A stretch of DNA of 53,156 nt from Microgenomates group bacterium Gr01-1014_7 (GTDB taxonomy: Bacteria; Patescibacteriota; Microgenomatia; Daviesbacterales; UBA10151). Each line of letters starts with the position of its first letter. Positions within the stretch are counted from its first letter, which is position 1. Under the pieces are notes generated by a model that was given only the letters and a program-made list of their open reading frames with translations, was not told the DNA's origin and did no database searches. This document shows, one piece after another, positions 28,414-35,306 of this stretch. The stretch is from NCBI GenBank assembly GCA_007376405.1, contig VMGD01000007.1, positions 1 through 53,156 on the forward strand, read 5' to 3'. The position numbers and the translations under genes were made by a program.

Positions 28414-28430
28414 CCCACCCCTGGGGTGGG
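28414..28430. repeat. 17-nt perfect palindrome directly behind the khpA stop
   Basis: CCCACCCC-T-GGGGTGGG, identical to 27672-27688, with its first base adjacent to the TAA of the KH-protein gene. It separates that gene from trmD in one operon. Confidence 0.75.
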
Positions 28431-28700
28431 TTAGCTTGACACATCGGGAGATCTGTGTTTTTGACCTTCAGGTTCATTAAGCTGAAGGTTTACTCTGACA
28501 TTTTCAGCAATCGCTCTGACTGTCAGCAGTTTCCTGATTGCTCTTATTGTCTGGCCACTTTTGCCAATGATGATTCCCATATCTGAGGGATCAACTGAAA
28601 GGGTTAAATTAATATTTCCGGCCTCAGTTTGTTCGTCAATTGCCACAGAATCTGGTTTAGTTACCAGATTTTTAACTACGTATTCAAGTAAGTCTCTCAT
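28431..28700 (-). CDS. khpA: KH-domain RNA-binding protein
   Basis: 89 residues: one type II KH domain with the GxxG loop in MGIIIGKSGQTIRAIR and the preceding NLTLSVDPSD strand. KhpA-type proteins bind structured RNA and are commonly encoded between rpsP and trmD, as here. The gene begins 1 nt after the rpsP stop. It ends in a short polar tail (GQKHRSPDVSS) and is followed immediately by a palindrome. It probably acts on the ribosome or small RNAs; the family has no enzyme activity. Confidence 0.88.
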   Translation of the reverse strand: MRDLLEYVVKNLVTKPDSVAIDEQTEAGNINLTLSVDPSDMGIIIGKSGQTIRAIRKLLTVRAIAENVRVNLQLNEPEGQKHRSPDVSS

Positions 28701-29141
28701 TTACTTTTCCTTTTTTGGTTCAGAAGACTCGGAATGACTCGGTTTATCGGATGAGGTCGGAGTTTCAGTAGATTCAGAAGGTTCAGAATTTTCTGGCTGA
28801 GCTATTTCTTTTTCGGGTTTACTGACTTGCTGATTCTCTGAGTTTTCTGATTTCTCTGGAACTTTTGACTCTTCCTTCTTTTCCTTCTTTGGTTTTCTTG
28901 GTGGACGCTGCGGAGCTTTTCCGATCATCCGGAGATATCCTTCTGAAGGTTGAGCCCCCTGAGCAGTCCAGTAATCTATTCTATCCTGCTTAAGTCTTAC
29001 ATCTTTTGGTTCGGTTAAGGGATTGTATGTTCCCAAAAGCTCAAGATAACCACCTGTTCTTTTGGCCCGCTCATCCACAGCCACTACCCGGTAAAAGGGT
29101 CTTTTCTTAGTGCCTATTCTCATTAATCTAATTTTAAGCAT
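28701..29141 (-). CDS. rpsP: 30S ribosomal protein S16 with a long Ser/Glu/Lys tail
   Basis: 146 residues. The first ~80 are S16: MLKIRLMRIGTKKRPFYRVVAVDERAKRTGGYLE style start and LGTYNPL, then DRIDYWTAQGAQPSEGYLRMI. The last ~60 residues are a low-complexity tail (KKEKKEESKVPEKSENSEN, PSESTETPTSS). S16 binds 16S rRNA in the 30S subunit. It heads its own unit: TTGAAA-17-TATACT ends 7 nt before the ATG. The KH gene follows directly. Confidence 0.95.
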   Translation of the reverse strand: MLKIRLMRIGTKKRPFYRVVAVDERAKRTGGYLELLGTYNPLTEPKDVRLKQDRIDYWTAQGAQPSEGYLRMIGKAPQRPPRKPKKEKKEESKVPEKSENSENQQVSKPEKEIAQPENSEPSESTETPTSSDKPSHSESSEPKKEK

Positions 29142-29148
29142 GGGGATA

Positions 29149-29177
29149 AGTATAGTGTAGTCAGCTTAACTTTTCAA
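29149..29177 (-). promoter_or_regulatory. rpsP promoter
   Basis: Minus strand TTGAAA (29177-29172), a 17-nt spacer and TATACT (29154-29149), 7 nt before the rpsP ATG. The -35 box is inside the end of rnc. It predicts a leaderless rpsP-khpA-trmD mRNA. Confidence 0.6.
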
Positions 29178-29847
29178 GGGCAAGGGATGCGGCTTGCTCT
29201 TCGGCTACCTGTTTGCTCCCTCCTTCTCCCCTGCCATATTCTTTCCCTTTTAAATATACTGCTACTGTGAATTTTTTAGCGTGATCCGGCCCCCGGGTTG
29301 CCAGAATTTTGTAATGAGGAGACTGTTTTAATTTTTCCTGGACAATTTCCTGCAAGTTTGATTTGGCATCTTTGGGAGGACCTGATTTTAACTCCGCGCT
29401 AAAAAGAGAAAGCAGATTTTTCTCTATTACTTTTTGGACTGTTTCCAAGCCCTGGTCAAGATAAATTGCTCCGAGCAAGGCCTCAAAAGTATTGGCCAGC
29501 AGTTGAGTATTTTCCCTGCCACCTCCTAACTCCTCGCCTTTTGACAAACATAAGTAACTTCCCAGTTTAAGTTTTTTGGCTGCCTCTGCCAGGGAATTGG
29601 TTTTGACAATGTAGGCCCGTAGATTAGTTAGATCACCCTCTGCATCTTTAGGTTTCTCTTGAAAGAGGTGGGATGAAATAACAAAAGAAAGAATAGAATC
29701 TCCTAAAAATTCCAGCCGTTCATTGGACGCAATATTTAGATTGACCTCATTTAAGTAAGACCGGTGATAAAAAGCCTGCTGAAGAAGCTTGATATTTTTA
29801 AAACTTATATTTAGATTTTTTAGAAGGTTTGAAAATTCATTTGACAT
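29161..29847 (-). CDS. rnc: ribonuclease III
   Basis: 228 residues. The RNase III signature is NERLEFLGDSILSFVIS, with the catalytic acidic residues; the second acidic cluster is in ANTFEALLGAIYLDQG. A double-stranded RNA-binding domain follows (SNLQEIVQEKLKQSPHY to SKQVAEEQAASLAL). It cleaves dsRNA in rRNA precursors. It begins at the base next to the stop of the ACP-like gene. Confidence 0.95.
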   Translation of the reverse strand: MSNEFSNLLKNLNISFKNIKLLQQAFYHRSYLNEVNLNIASNERLEFLGDSILSFVISSHLFQEKPKDAEGDLTNLRAYIVKTNSLAEAAKKLKLGSYLCLSKGEELGGGRENTQLLANTFEALLGAIYLDQGLETVQKVIEKNLLSLFSAELKSGPPKDAKSNLQEIVQEKLKQSPHYKILATRGPDHAKKFTVAVYLKGKEYGRGEGGSKQVAEEQAASLALEKLS

Positions 29848-30087
29848 CTAATCCAGTAAGTTATCCTCTATCAGGACTATTAAATCCTCCACTTTGTTTA
29901 AATGTTCAATATCATCCGGCTCAAAGCTAACATTAAATTTCTGTGAAAGATTTGATAAAAGGTCATTTAATTCTATTGGACCTAAATTTAACTCTTCACG
30001 CAAAAGAGCCCCCCGGTCTACATCCTCCGGACTCAAAGCCAACTGTTCAGCTATTGCTTGTATAATTTGTGCATCAAGAGTTGACAT
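29848..30087 (-). CDS. acyl-carrier-protein-like protein lacking the attachment serine
   Basis: 79 residues with the helix pattern and acidic nature of ACP: a start like [23 protein letters not shown] and the end [24 protein letters not shown]. In true ACPs the second helix begins with DSL, and the Ser carries phosphopantetheine. Here the same place reads [12 protein letters not shown], with Pro where Ser is expected. So it cannot be the usual acyl carrier. CPR bacteria often lack fatty-acid synthesis. The gene order acp-rnc is conserved, so the protein may have a structural role. It overlaps nusB by 14 nt. Confidence 0.75.
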   Translation of the reverse strand: MSTLDAQIIQAIAEQLALSPEDVDRGALLREELNLGPIELNDLLSNLSQKFNVSFEPDDIEHLNKVEDLIVLIEDNLLD

Positions 30088-30445
30088 GGATTTTTTTAAG
30101 TTTAATTATTCTACCTAGCGCTCCATTGATGAAAGCGCCTGATGAGTCGGAACCGTACTGCTTCCCAAGTTCTACTGCTTCATCAATAACTACCTTAGGA
30201 GGTACGTCTTTCTTTATTATTAACTCAAAAATGCTCAAACGCAAGATAGCTAAATCAATCCGGTTGATTTCAATAAGTGGTCTACTGGAGGCGGCTTTGC
30301 CAATAAGCCCATCAATTTCTTTTAATTTTTTTACAATTTCAGCAATATCTTTTGGGGGAGTTTTCTTTTTAAGAAAATTCCAGGTAAAAAGCTGCTGCAT
30401 TAGCTTAATACGGTGTTGATGGCGAGGGTCTTTGGCAGTTTTCAT
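30074..30445 (-). CDS. nusB: transcription antitermination factor NusB
   Basis: 123 residues, all helical: [75 protein letters not shown]. The IDEAVELAK.Y motif and the FINGAL end are the NusB hallmarks. It binds boxA RNA with NusE (S10) and helps rRNA transcription. It starts at the base next to the rpmF stop and overlaps the ACP-like gene at its end. Confidence 0.93.
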   Translation of the reverse strand: MKTAKDPRHQHRIKLMQQLFTWNFLKKKTPPKDIAEIVKKLKEIDGLIGKAASSRPLIEINRIDLAILRLSIFELIIKKDVPPKVVIDEAVELGKQYGSDSSGAFINGALGRIIKLKKIHVNS

Positions 30446-30640
30446 TTAAGCTTTTGTCACTTTAACTTCGGGCTTGGTTATTGCTTTTCCGCCGTAAAAT
30501 CCGCACTCTTGACAAACTACATGTGACCTTGTTGGTTTGCCGCAGTTTTTACAAGTTACTAAAGATACAGCTAAATTAATAGCTGCTCTTCTGGTTCGCT
30601 TGCGTGCTTTAGAATGTCTTCTTTTTGGTTCGCCTGGCAT
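30446..30640 (-). CDS. rpmF: 50S ribosomal protein L32
   Basis: 64 residues from the ATG at 30640 (MPGEPKRRHSKARKRTRRA). The ORF track extends the frame upstream into recG, but AGGA 8 nt before this ATG and the family start decide it. Two CxxC pairs (CKNCGKP, CQECG) form the zinc ribbon of L32. It is followed directly by nusB and begins 7 nt after the recG stop. Confidence 0.93.
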   Translation of the reverse strand: MPGEPKRRHSKARKRTRRAAINLAVSLVTCKNCGKPTRSHVVCQECGFYGGKAITKPEVKVTKA

Positions 30641-30647
30641 AAAATTC

Positions 30648-32717
30648 CTAATCCGGCATAACTTGCGCCGAAATCTTTTGTAATTGTGCCCGCAAGTTAG
30701 GATATTTGTCAAGCTCCAGGTTATCAATTAGTAAATCCCGGGCTGCTTGTCTGGTCTTTTCAATCAGAGGTAAATCCGAAAGCCTGGCTATTTTAAATTC
30801 AAACCTGCCATGCTGAGCTGTAGAAAATATTGTCCCAGAGCCCCTGATTTTTAGATCCAGTTCTGCTAATTTTAGTCCGTCAAAAGTTGTTTCCAGATAT
30901 TTTAAGCGTTTGCTGTCCTCAACTGAAGAGTGAGTGGTATAAAGCAGGCAAAAAGACTCTTTGCTTCCCCTGCCGATTCGTCCACGCAGCTGGTGGAGTT
31001 GTGCTAAACCATATCTTTCTGCCCCTTCAATTACCATAATAGTAGCATTGGCAATATCCATTCCCACTTCAACCACCGAAGTTGACACTAAAATCTGTAT
31101 TTTATTTGAGCGGAAGTCACCTATGATCTGCTCTTTTTCTTTGGCCTTCATTCTGCCGTGTAAAAGACCCAGATTAAATCTTGGAAATATTTTCTTTAAA
31201 TTCTCGAATTCTTTTTTGGCAGCACGCACCGATACTAAAGTTTCCGATTCTTCAATCAGAGGAGTAATTATGTAAGCTTGCTCCCCTGTCAGGACGTGCT
31301 TGGCAATAAAGCCGTAGCTGTCTTTTCTTTTTTGCTCAGGCACAACATAAGTCTTTATCTTAAGTCTACCCTTTGGCATTTCATCAATTATTGATAAATC
31401 CAAATCTCCATAAACGGTGAGAGCAACAGTTCTGGGGATGGGAGTGGCGGTCATGGTTAAAAAGTGAGGGGCAGGGCCCGCCTGTCGGACGGGTAAACCT
31501 TTTTGGCGAAGTTTTGTGCGCTGCGCTACACCAAAACGGTGTTGCTCGTCTATTATAACAAGTCCCACATTTTTGGCTGCCAGTTTATCCGATAAAAGAG
31601 CATGAGTGCCAATAATAACAGAGGGTTTAGGGTTTAGGGTGTAGGGTTTAGTAAATTTTCTGCTCCCTGTATAAATCCCGACCGTAATTCCAAATGGTTC
31701 TAACAGTCCGGATACTGTCTCAAAATGTTGCCAGGCAAGAATTTCTGTCGGGGCCATGAAAAGTGAACTGTAGCCATTAAGATGGGCCAGATATATAAAT
31801 AACGCCGCAACTACGGTTTTGCCCGATCCCACCTCTCCCTGCAAAAGTCTGTTCATTGGGTATTTTCTTTTAATATCGCTTGTGATCTCAGTGATTACCT
31901 TAATTTGAGCAGAGGTAAGCTTAAATGGTAAGCTGCTGATAAATCTATCAAGGTCTTTTTTTTCTACTTTCCATGCTTTGGTAATTGGTTTTTCCTGCCA
32001 GCTCAAACGGGTTTTTTGAGTGGCCAAAGAAACATAAAAAAGTTCATCAAAGCCCAGTCTTTCCCGGGCTTTGTCTATCTCATCAGTATCTTTGGGAAAG
32101 TGAATTTTTGCAAGAGCATCTTTTAGGATAAGCATATTATCCCGGATTTTATCCGGCAAGGGGTCTTGAAGTTTATTCAATATAACAGGCAAATATTTAT
32201 CTATTTTTGTCCGCAGCCATTTGGAAGCAACCCCCGAGGTCTCGGAATAAACAGGAACCAGTCTGCCGGTATGAAGGTGTGAAGCTAATCCACCCTCCGG
32301 GTGGTCTAGGTTGGCACCTACTCTTTCCCATTGGGGAACCATGATTGACAGTTTGTTTTTATATTTTGCCAATTTCCCGGAAATTTGCAGTTTATCCCCT
32401 GCTTTGATGCTTTTAATAAGATATGACTGATTAAACCAGGTCAGCATTATCGGCGAGGTGCCGTCATTAAAAATGGCCTGGGTTAAAACTCTACCATAGC
32501 GGGTATAAATATTTTTAATAGACCAGATTTCACCCTGCAGGGTGACAACCTCCCCTATTTGAGTTTCATCTGCCGGTTTGATAACAGAATAATCATCATA
32601 TCTGAAAGGAAAATGGAAAATTAAATCCTCAAGAGTAAACAGCTCCAGCTTCTCCAGCCTTTTGCCCATAAAAAAACCTATGCCGGGCAAACTGGAAAGC
32701 GGTGTCTCTAGATCCAT
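30648..32717 (-). CDS. recG: ATP-dependent DNA helicase RecG
   Basis: 689 residues, normal for RecG. N-terminal wedge with LPGIGFFMGKRLEKL and an OB fold (VVTLQGEIWSIKN), then the helicase core: RLLQGEVGSGKTVVAALF (Walker A), IIDEQHRFGVAQRTKL (DEQH box), MTATPIPRT, LLHGRMKAKEKEQI, STSVVEVGMDIANA, QLHQLRGRIGRG and a TRG-like end. It reverses stalled replication forks. At least three repeat-derived pieces are inserted in frame: DHPEGG (wedge), TLNPKPS (helicase domain 1) and LPVRQAG just before MTATP. The gene starts leaderlessly from a TATAAT 6 nt upstream. Confidence 0.96.
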   Translation of the reverse strand: MDLETPLSSLPGIGFFMGKRLEKLELFTLEDLIFHFPFRYDDYSVIKPADETQIGEVVTLQGEIWSIKNIYTRYGRVLTQAIFNDGTSPIMLTWFNQSYLIKSIKAGDKLQISGKLAKYKNKLSIMVPQWERVGANLDHPEGGLASHLHTGRLVPVYSETSGVASKWLRTKIDKYLPVILNKLQDPLPDKIRDNMLILKDALAKIHFPKDTDEIDKARERLGFDELFYVSLATQKTRLSWQEKPITKAWKVEKKDLDRFISSLPFKLTSAQIKVITEITSDIKRKYPMNRLLQGEVGSGKTVVAALFIYLAHLNGYSSLFMAPTEILAWQHFETVSGLLEPFGITVGIYTGSRKFTKPYTLNPKPSVIIGTHALLSDKLAAKNVGLVIIDEQHRFGVAQRTKLRQKGLPVRQAGPAPHFLTMTATPIPRTVALTVYGDLDLSIIDEMPKGRLKIKTYVVPEQKRKDSYGFIAKHVLTGEQAYIITPLIEESETLVSVRAAKKEFENLKKIFPRFNLGLLHGRMKAKEKEQIIGDFRSNKIQILVSTSVVEVGMDIANATIMVIEGAERYGLAQLHQLRGRIGRGSKESFCLLYTTHSSVEDSKRLKYLETTFDGLKLAELDLKIRGSGTIFSTAQHGRFEFKIARLSDLPLIEKTRQAARDLLIDNLELDKYPNLRAQLQKISAQVMPD
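31471..31497. repeat. GC-rich repeat inside recG (LPVRQAG)
   Basis: CCCGCCTGTCGGACGGG with partial dyad symmetry, read on the minus strand as LPVRQAGPA, only a few residues before helicase motif III (MTATP). In frame; the core motif next to it is intact. Confidence 0.6.
31622..31652. repeat. telomere-like GGGTTTA tandem repeat inside recG
   Basis: Four units: GGGTTTA, GGGTTTA, GGGTGTA, GGGTTTA. On the minus strand they encode KPYTLNPKPS, between helicase motifs Ia and Ib. Same family as the trmD repeat at 27844-27876. Confidence 0.8.
32290..32304. repeat. small palindrome inside recG (DHPEGG)
   Basis: CCACCC-TCC-GGGTGG, a 6-bp perfect stem with a 3-nt loop, read in frame as DHPEGG in the N-terminal part of RecG. 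Confidence 0.5.
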
Positions 32718-32723
32718 TAAGGA

Positions 32724-32729
32724 ATTATA
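32724..32729 (-). promoter_or_regulatory. -10 box of recG
   Basis: TATAAT on the minus strand, 6 nt before the recG ATG, in the 12-nt gap behind the LCP-like gene. The -35 region is weak. It predicts a leaderless recG-rpmF-nusB-acp-rnc transcript. Confidence 0.45.
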
Positions 32730-34178
32730 CTATGATTTGGTAGCTAGGGTTTCTTTAACTACTTTTCTGGGTTCTATCCAGTAACCGCTTACTAAATCAT
32801 CCGCATGCGGATTGCCGTTGTAAGGCAGCGCTACTCCCGACCATTTCTGACCTGTAGCATCCTCTACATCAATCGGGTATATTCCGGCCTTAAAGTCTCT
32901 ATCCGATACAGGATTTGTCTTAGCGTCCTCCGAAACGTAACGGATACCTACCCCGCCCATGTCAGCATTCATCATGGCTATTTTTTTATCCACTCTTAGT
33001 TCATTGAACCCTAGTCCCCTGCCTACGAGTCTGTCTTTCCTGCCGTTGAAAATATCAAAATCAAAGGCTGTATTTAAATCAAAATCTAAAACTAAACCGT
33101 CTTTCTCTTTTCCTGTTTGCCTATTTAGAAAATCTCTGAAATTTATTAAAAAGGCCGGCGCTAAAACAGGATTGACCAGATTTCCTTTTGCATTATTAAT
33201 CAAACTATCAAGAATATGATGCTTCCGGTGATGCGGTAACCGACCCTTTTCCCATCCTGCAGTTTCCCCTTTCATATACTGTACAACGCTTACTGAATTT
33301 AAAGAACGCCTTCCTGTTTTAAATTGCTGTGCCGGGTACTCCACACCGTCGATAAAAATCTTGTGGGCATAATGGTCATATGGTATATCCATATCCAGTT
33401 TTCCTCCTAATACTTCATCTACAAAATTTTTGATTGTAGCATCAGAAAAAACCATCTGAAAATCCATGGATAGTCCTGTGGCCTGTTCAAAAGTTTCCCT
33501 CATTAAATCAAATCCGCCAATTTCAAAAGAATTATTTATTGAAAGAATATAGGGATTTTCACCTGTAATTTGTTTGTAATATCGTTCTACGTTGGGGGCT
33601 CTGGTTTCACTGGTTATGGAGATTAAATCCACAGTTCTCTTTTTTAGAGCAATGGATAATATCTGATTGGCAGTGAATCTGCCAGGATCAAGACCGGGAC
33701 GGAGCATTATCCCGGAACCATATAGCAAAATATTAATTCTGCCTTCATTTAACTGCCTGTCAACCCTATGGTAATAGTTCGGATCGGATTCAGCCCTTTG
33801 TTTTCTTCTTCTGGCAGCTTCCTCTATAAGAGGTTTTATGAATTCATTAAAAATTGTTGGCAGTTCTCTTAGGCTCTCCGGTAAAATTGACCTTACATCA
33901 GTACCGGGAGTTGCTTTTCCGGAAATAAAACCCAGAGCTGTACTTCCTGCCAGGCCTAATAGAAACTTCCTTCTGGAAATTCCCCTCCCGGGAGGTTTTT
34001 GGACAGCAGGTAAAGTATCTGGTTTTTCTGGGGGAGGTTGACTAAGTTTAATCCTTACATCTGCAATAATTTCGTCAATATCAGGCCTTGCTGATAAATC
34101 CCTCATTATTTTATCTCTCAAGCTTTCCTGTGGATTTTCTACATGAGCTTGATTAGGTTGAGGTTCAGTGTCTGACAT
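32730..34178 (-). CDS. Tat-signal protein with a diverged LytR-CpsA-Psr-like domain
   Basis: 482 residues. A Pro-rich cytoplasmic region (about 1-68) precedes an internal twin-arginine signal ISRRKFLLGLAGSTALGF (about 69-86). After a basic linker, the order of segments recalls LCP enzymes: NILLYGSG, ANQILSIALKKRTVDLISIT, INNSFEIGGFDLMRETFEQATGL, FVDEVLGGKLDMDIP and a QYMKGE strand. LCP proteins attach glycopolymers to peptidoglycan. The usual active-site SIPRD is replaced by SITSE and the DTIML Asp is missing, so activity is doubtful. The match is weak and from memory. An extended -10 lies in the 20-nt gap upstream. Confidence 0.5.
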   Translation of the reverse strand: MSDTEPQPNQAHVENPQESLRDKIMRDLSARPDIDEIIADVRIKLSQPPPEKPDTLPAVQKPPGRGISRRKFLLGLAGSTALGFISGKATPGTDVRSILPESLRELPTIFNEFIKPLIEEAARRRKQRAESDPNYYHRVDRQLNEGRINILLYGSGIMLRPGLDPGRFTANQILSIALKKRTVDLISITSETRAPNVERYYKQITGENPYILSINNSFEIGGFDLMRETFEQATGLSMDFQMVFSDATIKNFVDEVLGGKLDMDIPYDHYAHKIFIDGVEYPAQQFKTGRRSLNSVSVVQYMKGETAGWEKGRLPHHRKHHILDSLINNAKGNLVNPVLAPAFLINFRDFLNRQTGKEKDGLVLDFDLNTAFDFDIFNGRKDRLVGRGLGFNELRVDKKIAMMNADMGGVGIRYVSEDAKTNPVSDRDFKAGIYPIDVEDATGQKWSGVALPYNGNPHADDLVSGYWIEPRKVVKETLATKS

Positions 34179-34186
34179 TTACTTTA

Positions 34187-34195
34187 AGTATAACA
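34187..34195 (-). promoter_or_regulatory. extended -10 of the LCP-like gene
   Basis: Minus strand TGTTATACT: TG, one base, TATACT (34192-34187), 8 nt before the ATG at 34178. It lies in the 20-nt gap behind the next gene upstream. Confidence 0.5.
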
Positions 34196-34198
34196 GGA

Positions 34199-35269
34199 TT
34201 AAGGAGTGCGCCTTGCTCTATACTCACTTATAACTTGTGCTGTTGCTTGTTTTTCTGACATGCCTTTCATCTTAACTAGAGCCTCAATCTCTCCTGCTAA
34301 ATGAGCTTTAATTGCATCGTCCGTAAATTCTTGGGGGTTAACTTCAGATTGAGTAGCTGGTGGTTTCGGTCTACGTCTAAAAGGAATGGATATTCTGAGT
34401 CCTCTTTTGGATGGCGGTTCTATTGGTGTTGTAAGTTCTCCCGAGGCTCTCATTGCTTGAACAGTTTCTTCAAAGGCGCGGCGGCTTTCCCCAGCTCTAT
34501 CTAGTGGGTCTGCAACATCTACATTCCCACTTTCCAAGTGGGAAGCTGGTTCTTCTGGTACAGGGGATTGGGGTCTTTCACGGATTGCTTCATCCAGAAT
34601 CCGCTGGCCCTCTATTGTATCTTCTCTTACTTGTTCTCTGGCAGCTGCAGCTTTTTGGTCAATAACTTCCTCTGCGGAAGTCGGAGATTCTGCAGCTGTA
34701 GGTTCAGCAGGAGGTGGTTGCGGAGGAGCTTCTGTAGGTTCCTCAGTGGACTGGATACCTGCAATCCTGGCAAGTTCCGCTGGTGAAAGAGAGGGAATTG
34801 TAGGAACAGGCACAATAGCATGAGGGTCAGGTAAAACTGTAGTTTGATATACATTCCCACCCGCTTCGCCAGCCTTTGGTGTGATTTCACTAGGCGAGCT
34901 TTCCAAGTGGGAAGCTGGTTCTTCACCAGGGTGTGCAGATTCGACTGGAATCTTGGTTGCTAAAAAGTCTAAACGAGCAGCTACTACCGGAGATTCATCA
35001 AGTCCTAAAATTCTGGCTCTTGAGAGATCCTCTTCCAGCAAATTAAGATCATATTTTGTAATAATTCCTACCTCGTGCCTTGATATGGCATCAAATAAGC
35101 CTATAACAACCTCTTCCCTTCTTCCAATCTGCCTGATTTGAGCTAAATTTGGGTCATTCGGGCCGATCTGGTCCAAAAGACTTAAAAATGTTGTTACATT
35201 TCTTGGCTTTGCCAAATCCAGAGATTGCATTTTATTTAACACTGCTTCTGAGTCAGGATTTTGTACCAT
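34199..35269 (-). CDS. Pro/Glu/Ala-rich protein of unknown function with in-frame repeats
   Basis: 356 residues from the ATG at 35269. I choose it over the upstream ATG at 35287 because TGGTAAAAT, an extended -10 that would include the upper ATG, ends 8 nt before it. A helical N-terminal part of about 110 residues (NKMQSLDLAKPRNVTTFLSL to ARLDFLATKIP) is followed by a long low-complexity region (EEPTEAPPQPPPAEPT) and a basic segment (KRGLRISIPFRRRPK), then a C-terminal UBA-like helical stretch (MKGMSEKQATAQVISEYRAR). EEPASHLES occurs twice from a DNA repeat. No membrane segment or enzyme motif. Unrecognised; back to back with the 1038-residue gene. Confidence 0.6.
   Translation of the reverse strand: MVQNPDSEAVLNKMQSLDLAKPRNVTTFLSLLDQIGPNDPNLAQIRQIGRREEVVIGLFDAISRHEVGIITKYDLNLLEEDLSRARILGLDESPVVAARLDFLATKIPVESAHPGEEPASHLESSPSEITPKAGEAGGNVYQTTVLPDPHAIVPVPTIPSLSPAELARIAGIQSTEEPTEAPPQPPPAEPTAAESPTSAEEVIDQKAAAAREQVREDTIEGQRILDEAIRERPQSPVPEEPASHLESGNVDVADPLDRAGESRRAFEETVQAMRASGELTTPIEPPSKRGLRISIPFRRRPKPPATQSEVNPQEFTDDAIKAHLAGEIEALVKMKGMSEKQATAQVISEYRARRTP
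34524..34555. repeat. palindromic repeat, simple copy (EEPASHLES)
   Basis: TTCCCACTT-TCC-AAGTGGGAA is a perfect 9-bp stem (34524-34544), followed by GCTGGTTCTTC. On the minus strand it encodes EEPASHLES. The core is repeated at 34850-34924. Confidence 0.8.
34850..34924. repeat. second copy of the same repeat, interrupted by another element
   Basis: Starts with TACATTCCCAC and ends with CTTTCCAAGTGGGAAGCTGG plus TTCTTC, exactly the two halves of the copy at 34520-34555. Between them lie 39 extra bases (34861-34899) that themselves have a dyad (TTCGCC with GGCGAG, GTG with CAC). They encode 13 extra residues (SPSEITPKAGEAG) in frame. This is one repeat inserted in another. Confidence 0.8.
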
Positions 35270-35277
35270 ATATGATA

Positions 35278-35286
35278 ATTTTACCA
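35278..35286 (-). promoter_or_regulatory. extended -10 of the 34199-35269 gene
   Basis: Minus strand TGGTAAAAT, ending 8 nt before the ATG at 35269. It lies back to back with the plus-strand promoter at 35292. Confidence 0.4.
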
Positions 35287-35291
35287 TTTTG

Positions 35292-35300
35292 TGAGATAAT
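35292..35300 (+). promoter_or_regulatory. extended -10 of the 1038-residue gene
   Basis: TGAGATAAT: TG, one base, GATAAT, ending 6 nt before the ATG at 35307. No -35 box is visible, which fits an extended -10. Confidence 0.45.
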
Positions 35301-35306
35301 TTACAT

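Noticed and set aside
28389-28418. Upstream GTG start of trmD given in the ORF track
   Set aside because: It lies inside the 17-nt palindrome; the family start MKISIITLFPEVF at 28388 has AGGA in front.
30641-30727. N-terminal extension of L32 in the ORF track
   Set aside because: It is recG sequence in another frame; L32 starts at MPGEPKRRHSKAR with its own ribosome-binding site.
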